From Pseudomonas fragi (GTDB lineage Bacteria; Pseudomonadota; Gammaproteobacteria; Pseudomonadales; Pseudomonadaceae), in NCBI RefSeq assembly GCF_002269505.1, contig NZ_NQKQ01000024.1, positions 17,000-80,999 on the forward strand: DNA of 64,000 nt. Reading direction: 5' to 3'. The position numbers and the translations under genes are program-made. The notes beneath the pieces are model-generated. The model was not told where the DNA came from. It did no database searches and worked only from the letters and a program-made list of their open reading frames with translations. Position 1 is the first letter of the stretch; each line of letters opens with the position of its first letter. Shown here piece after piece: positions 63,684 through 64,000 of the stretch.

Positions 63684-64000
63684 TGCTCCTGCTCCTTCTT
63701 CCCCTTTAGCTCCATCATCCTGCGATTTCTTTACCCACCTCCCCGATATGCTAGATGAAGTAGGGTGCGCTATGTCGTCGCAATCCGAGTGATTTCCTTG
63801 GATCAGCAGCAGATTGAAATTCATGAACGGGAGAGTGGATGACAAGTGGATGACAAAGGCAAGATCTGGAGGTAAGAAGGCGGATGCGGGTTCAGCACGG
63901 TGACTCCATAGAGTGACGACGTCCTAATCCCGTCCTGACGCACCTATAATTCACCTTCCCTTCCAAATTCCGCAGTCACACCCTGTCATCATCCCACCCG
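63617..64000. mobile_element. Foreign DNA interrupting hrpB (element type unknown)
   Basis: From about 63617 the sequence loses all resemblance to hrpB and becomes less GC-rich by eye. No gene of convincing length is present. Features visible are GATTTG-CT-GATTTG at the junction, a tandem repeat of GTGGATGACAA at about 63834-63855, and a TATAAT at about 63947. No terminal inverted repeat or transposase can be seen before the window ends. It may be the edge of a transposon or island; a chromosomal rearrangement or misassembly is also possible. Confidence 0.45.

Noticed and set aside
63663..63845. 60-codon minus-strand frame in the foreign DNA
   Set aside because: Too short, no binding site, no motif; not enough to call a gene.

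Overview
The window is a chromosomal segment of a fluorescent-group Pseudomonas or close relative. This rests on gene content and order: dxs-ispA-xseB, eutC-eutB-eat-ALDH beside an EatR-type regulator, proA-nadD-rsfS-rlmH-mrdA-rodA-mltB-rlpA-dacA-ybeD-lipB-lipA, leuS-lptE-holA, lnt-corC-ybeY-phoH-miaB, and hemL-thiE-thiD next to ladS. High G+C and three families of Pseudomonas-type REP palindromes agree. Assignment below genus level is inference.

Layout. 0-2 kb: isoprenoid operon (dxs cut by the left edge, ispA, xseB). 2-4 kb: a yhcG-type nuclease gene broken by an internal deletion, and an XRE/S24 regulator. 4-6.3 kb: ppa, an MtfA-like peptidase and a DedA membrane protein. 6.5-14.2 kb: a microcompartment-free ethanolamine module with two near-identical sigma-54 promoters and a divergent enhancer-binding protein. 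14.4-17.3 kb: mpl, ubiX, a small lipoprotein and an NAD(P)-binding protein. 17.4-19 kb: a lipoprotein with MORN repeats fused to a caspase-like C13 peptidase. 19.2-23.1 kb: lrgAB-like genes, a LON-domain protein, a DedA-PAP2 fusion and an alkyladenine glycosylase. 23.2-35.7 kb: a long plus-strand run for proline and NAD synthesis, ribosome silencing, cell elongation/peptidoglycan and lipoate. 35.7-47.2 kb: mostly minus strand, with a lytic transglycosylase, arfA, holA, lptE, leuS, lnt, corC, ybeY and phoH. 47.4-55.4 kb: miaB, hemL, thiE, thiD and ladS. 55.5-63.2 kb: an AidB-like flavoprotein, amn, a pseudouridine synthase, an Lrp regulator, a DUF6515-like protein and a CDF transporter. 63.2-64 kb: hrpB interrupted by unrelated DNA that runs off the right edge.

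How the genes work together. Ethanolamine is imported by Eat, split by EutBC to acetaldehyde and ammonia, and acetaldehyde is oxidised by the ALDH; EatR with RpoN probably switches all of it. The mrdA-to-dacA run builds and remodels the lateral wall, and mpl recycles its peptides. LipB/LipA make lipoyl groups. Lnt and LptE serve the outer membrane. ArfA rescues stalled ribosomes.

Most notable items: arfA carries an intrinsic terminator inside its reading frame; the MORN-C13 lipoprotein; LadS whose receiver lacks the phospho-acceptor aspartate; hrpB broken at its DEFH motif; out-of-frame loss of the yhcG nuclease core; a stop codon inside the likely signal peptide of the DUF6515-like protein; and an unexplained terminator-ended non-coding stretch near 60.4-60.6 kb. 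No tRNA, rRNA, CRISPR array or complete insertion sequence was seen.
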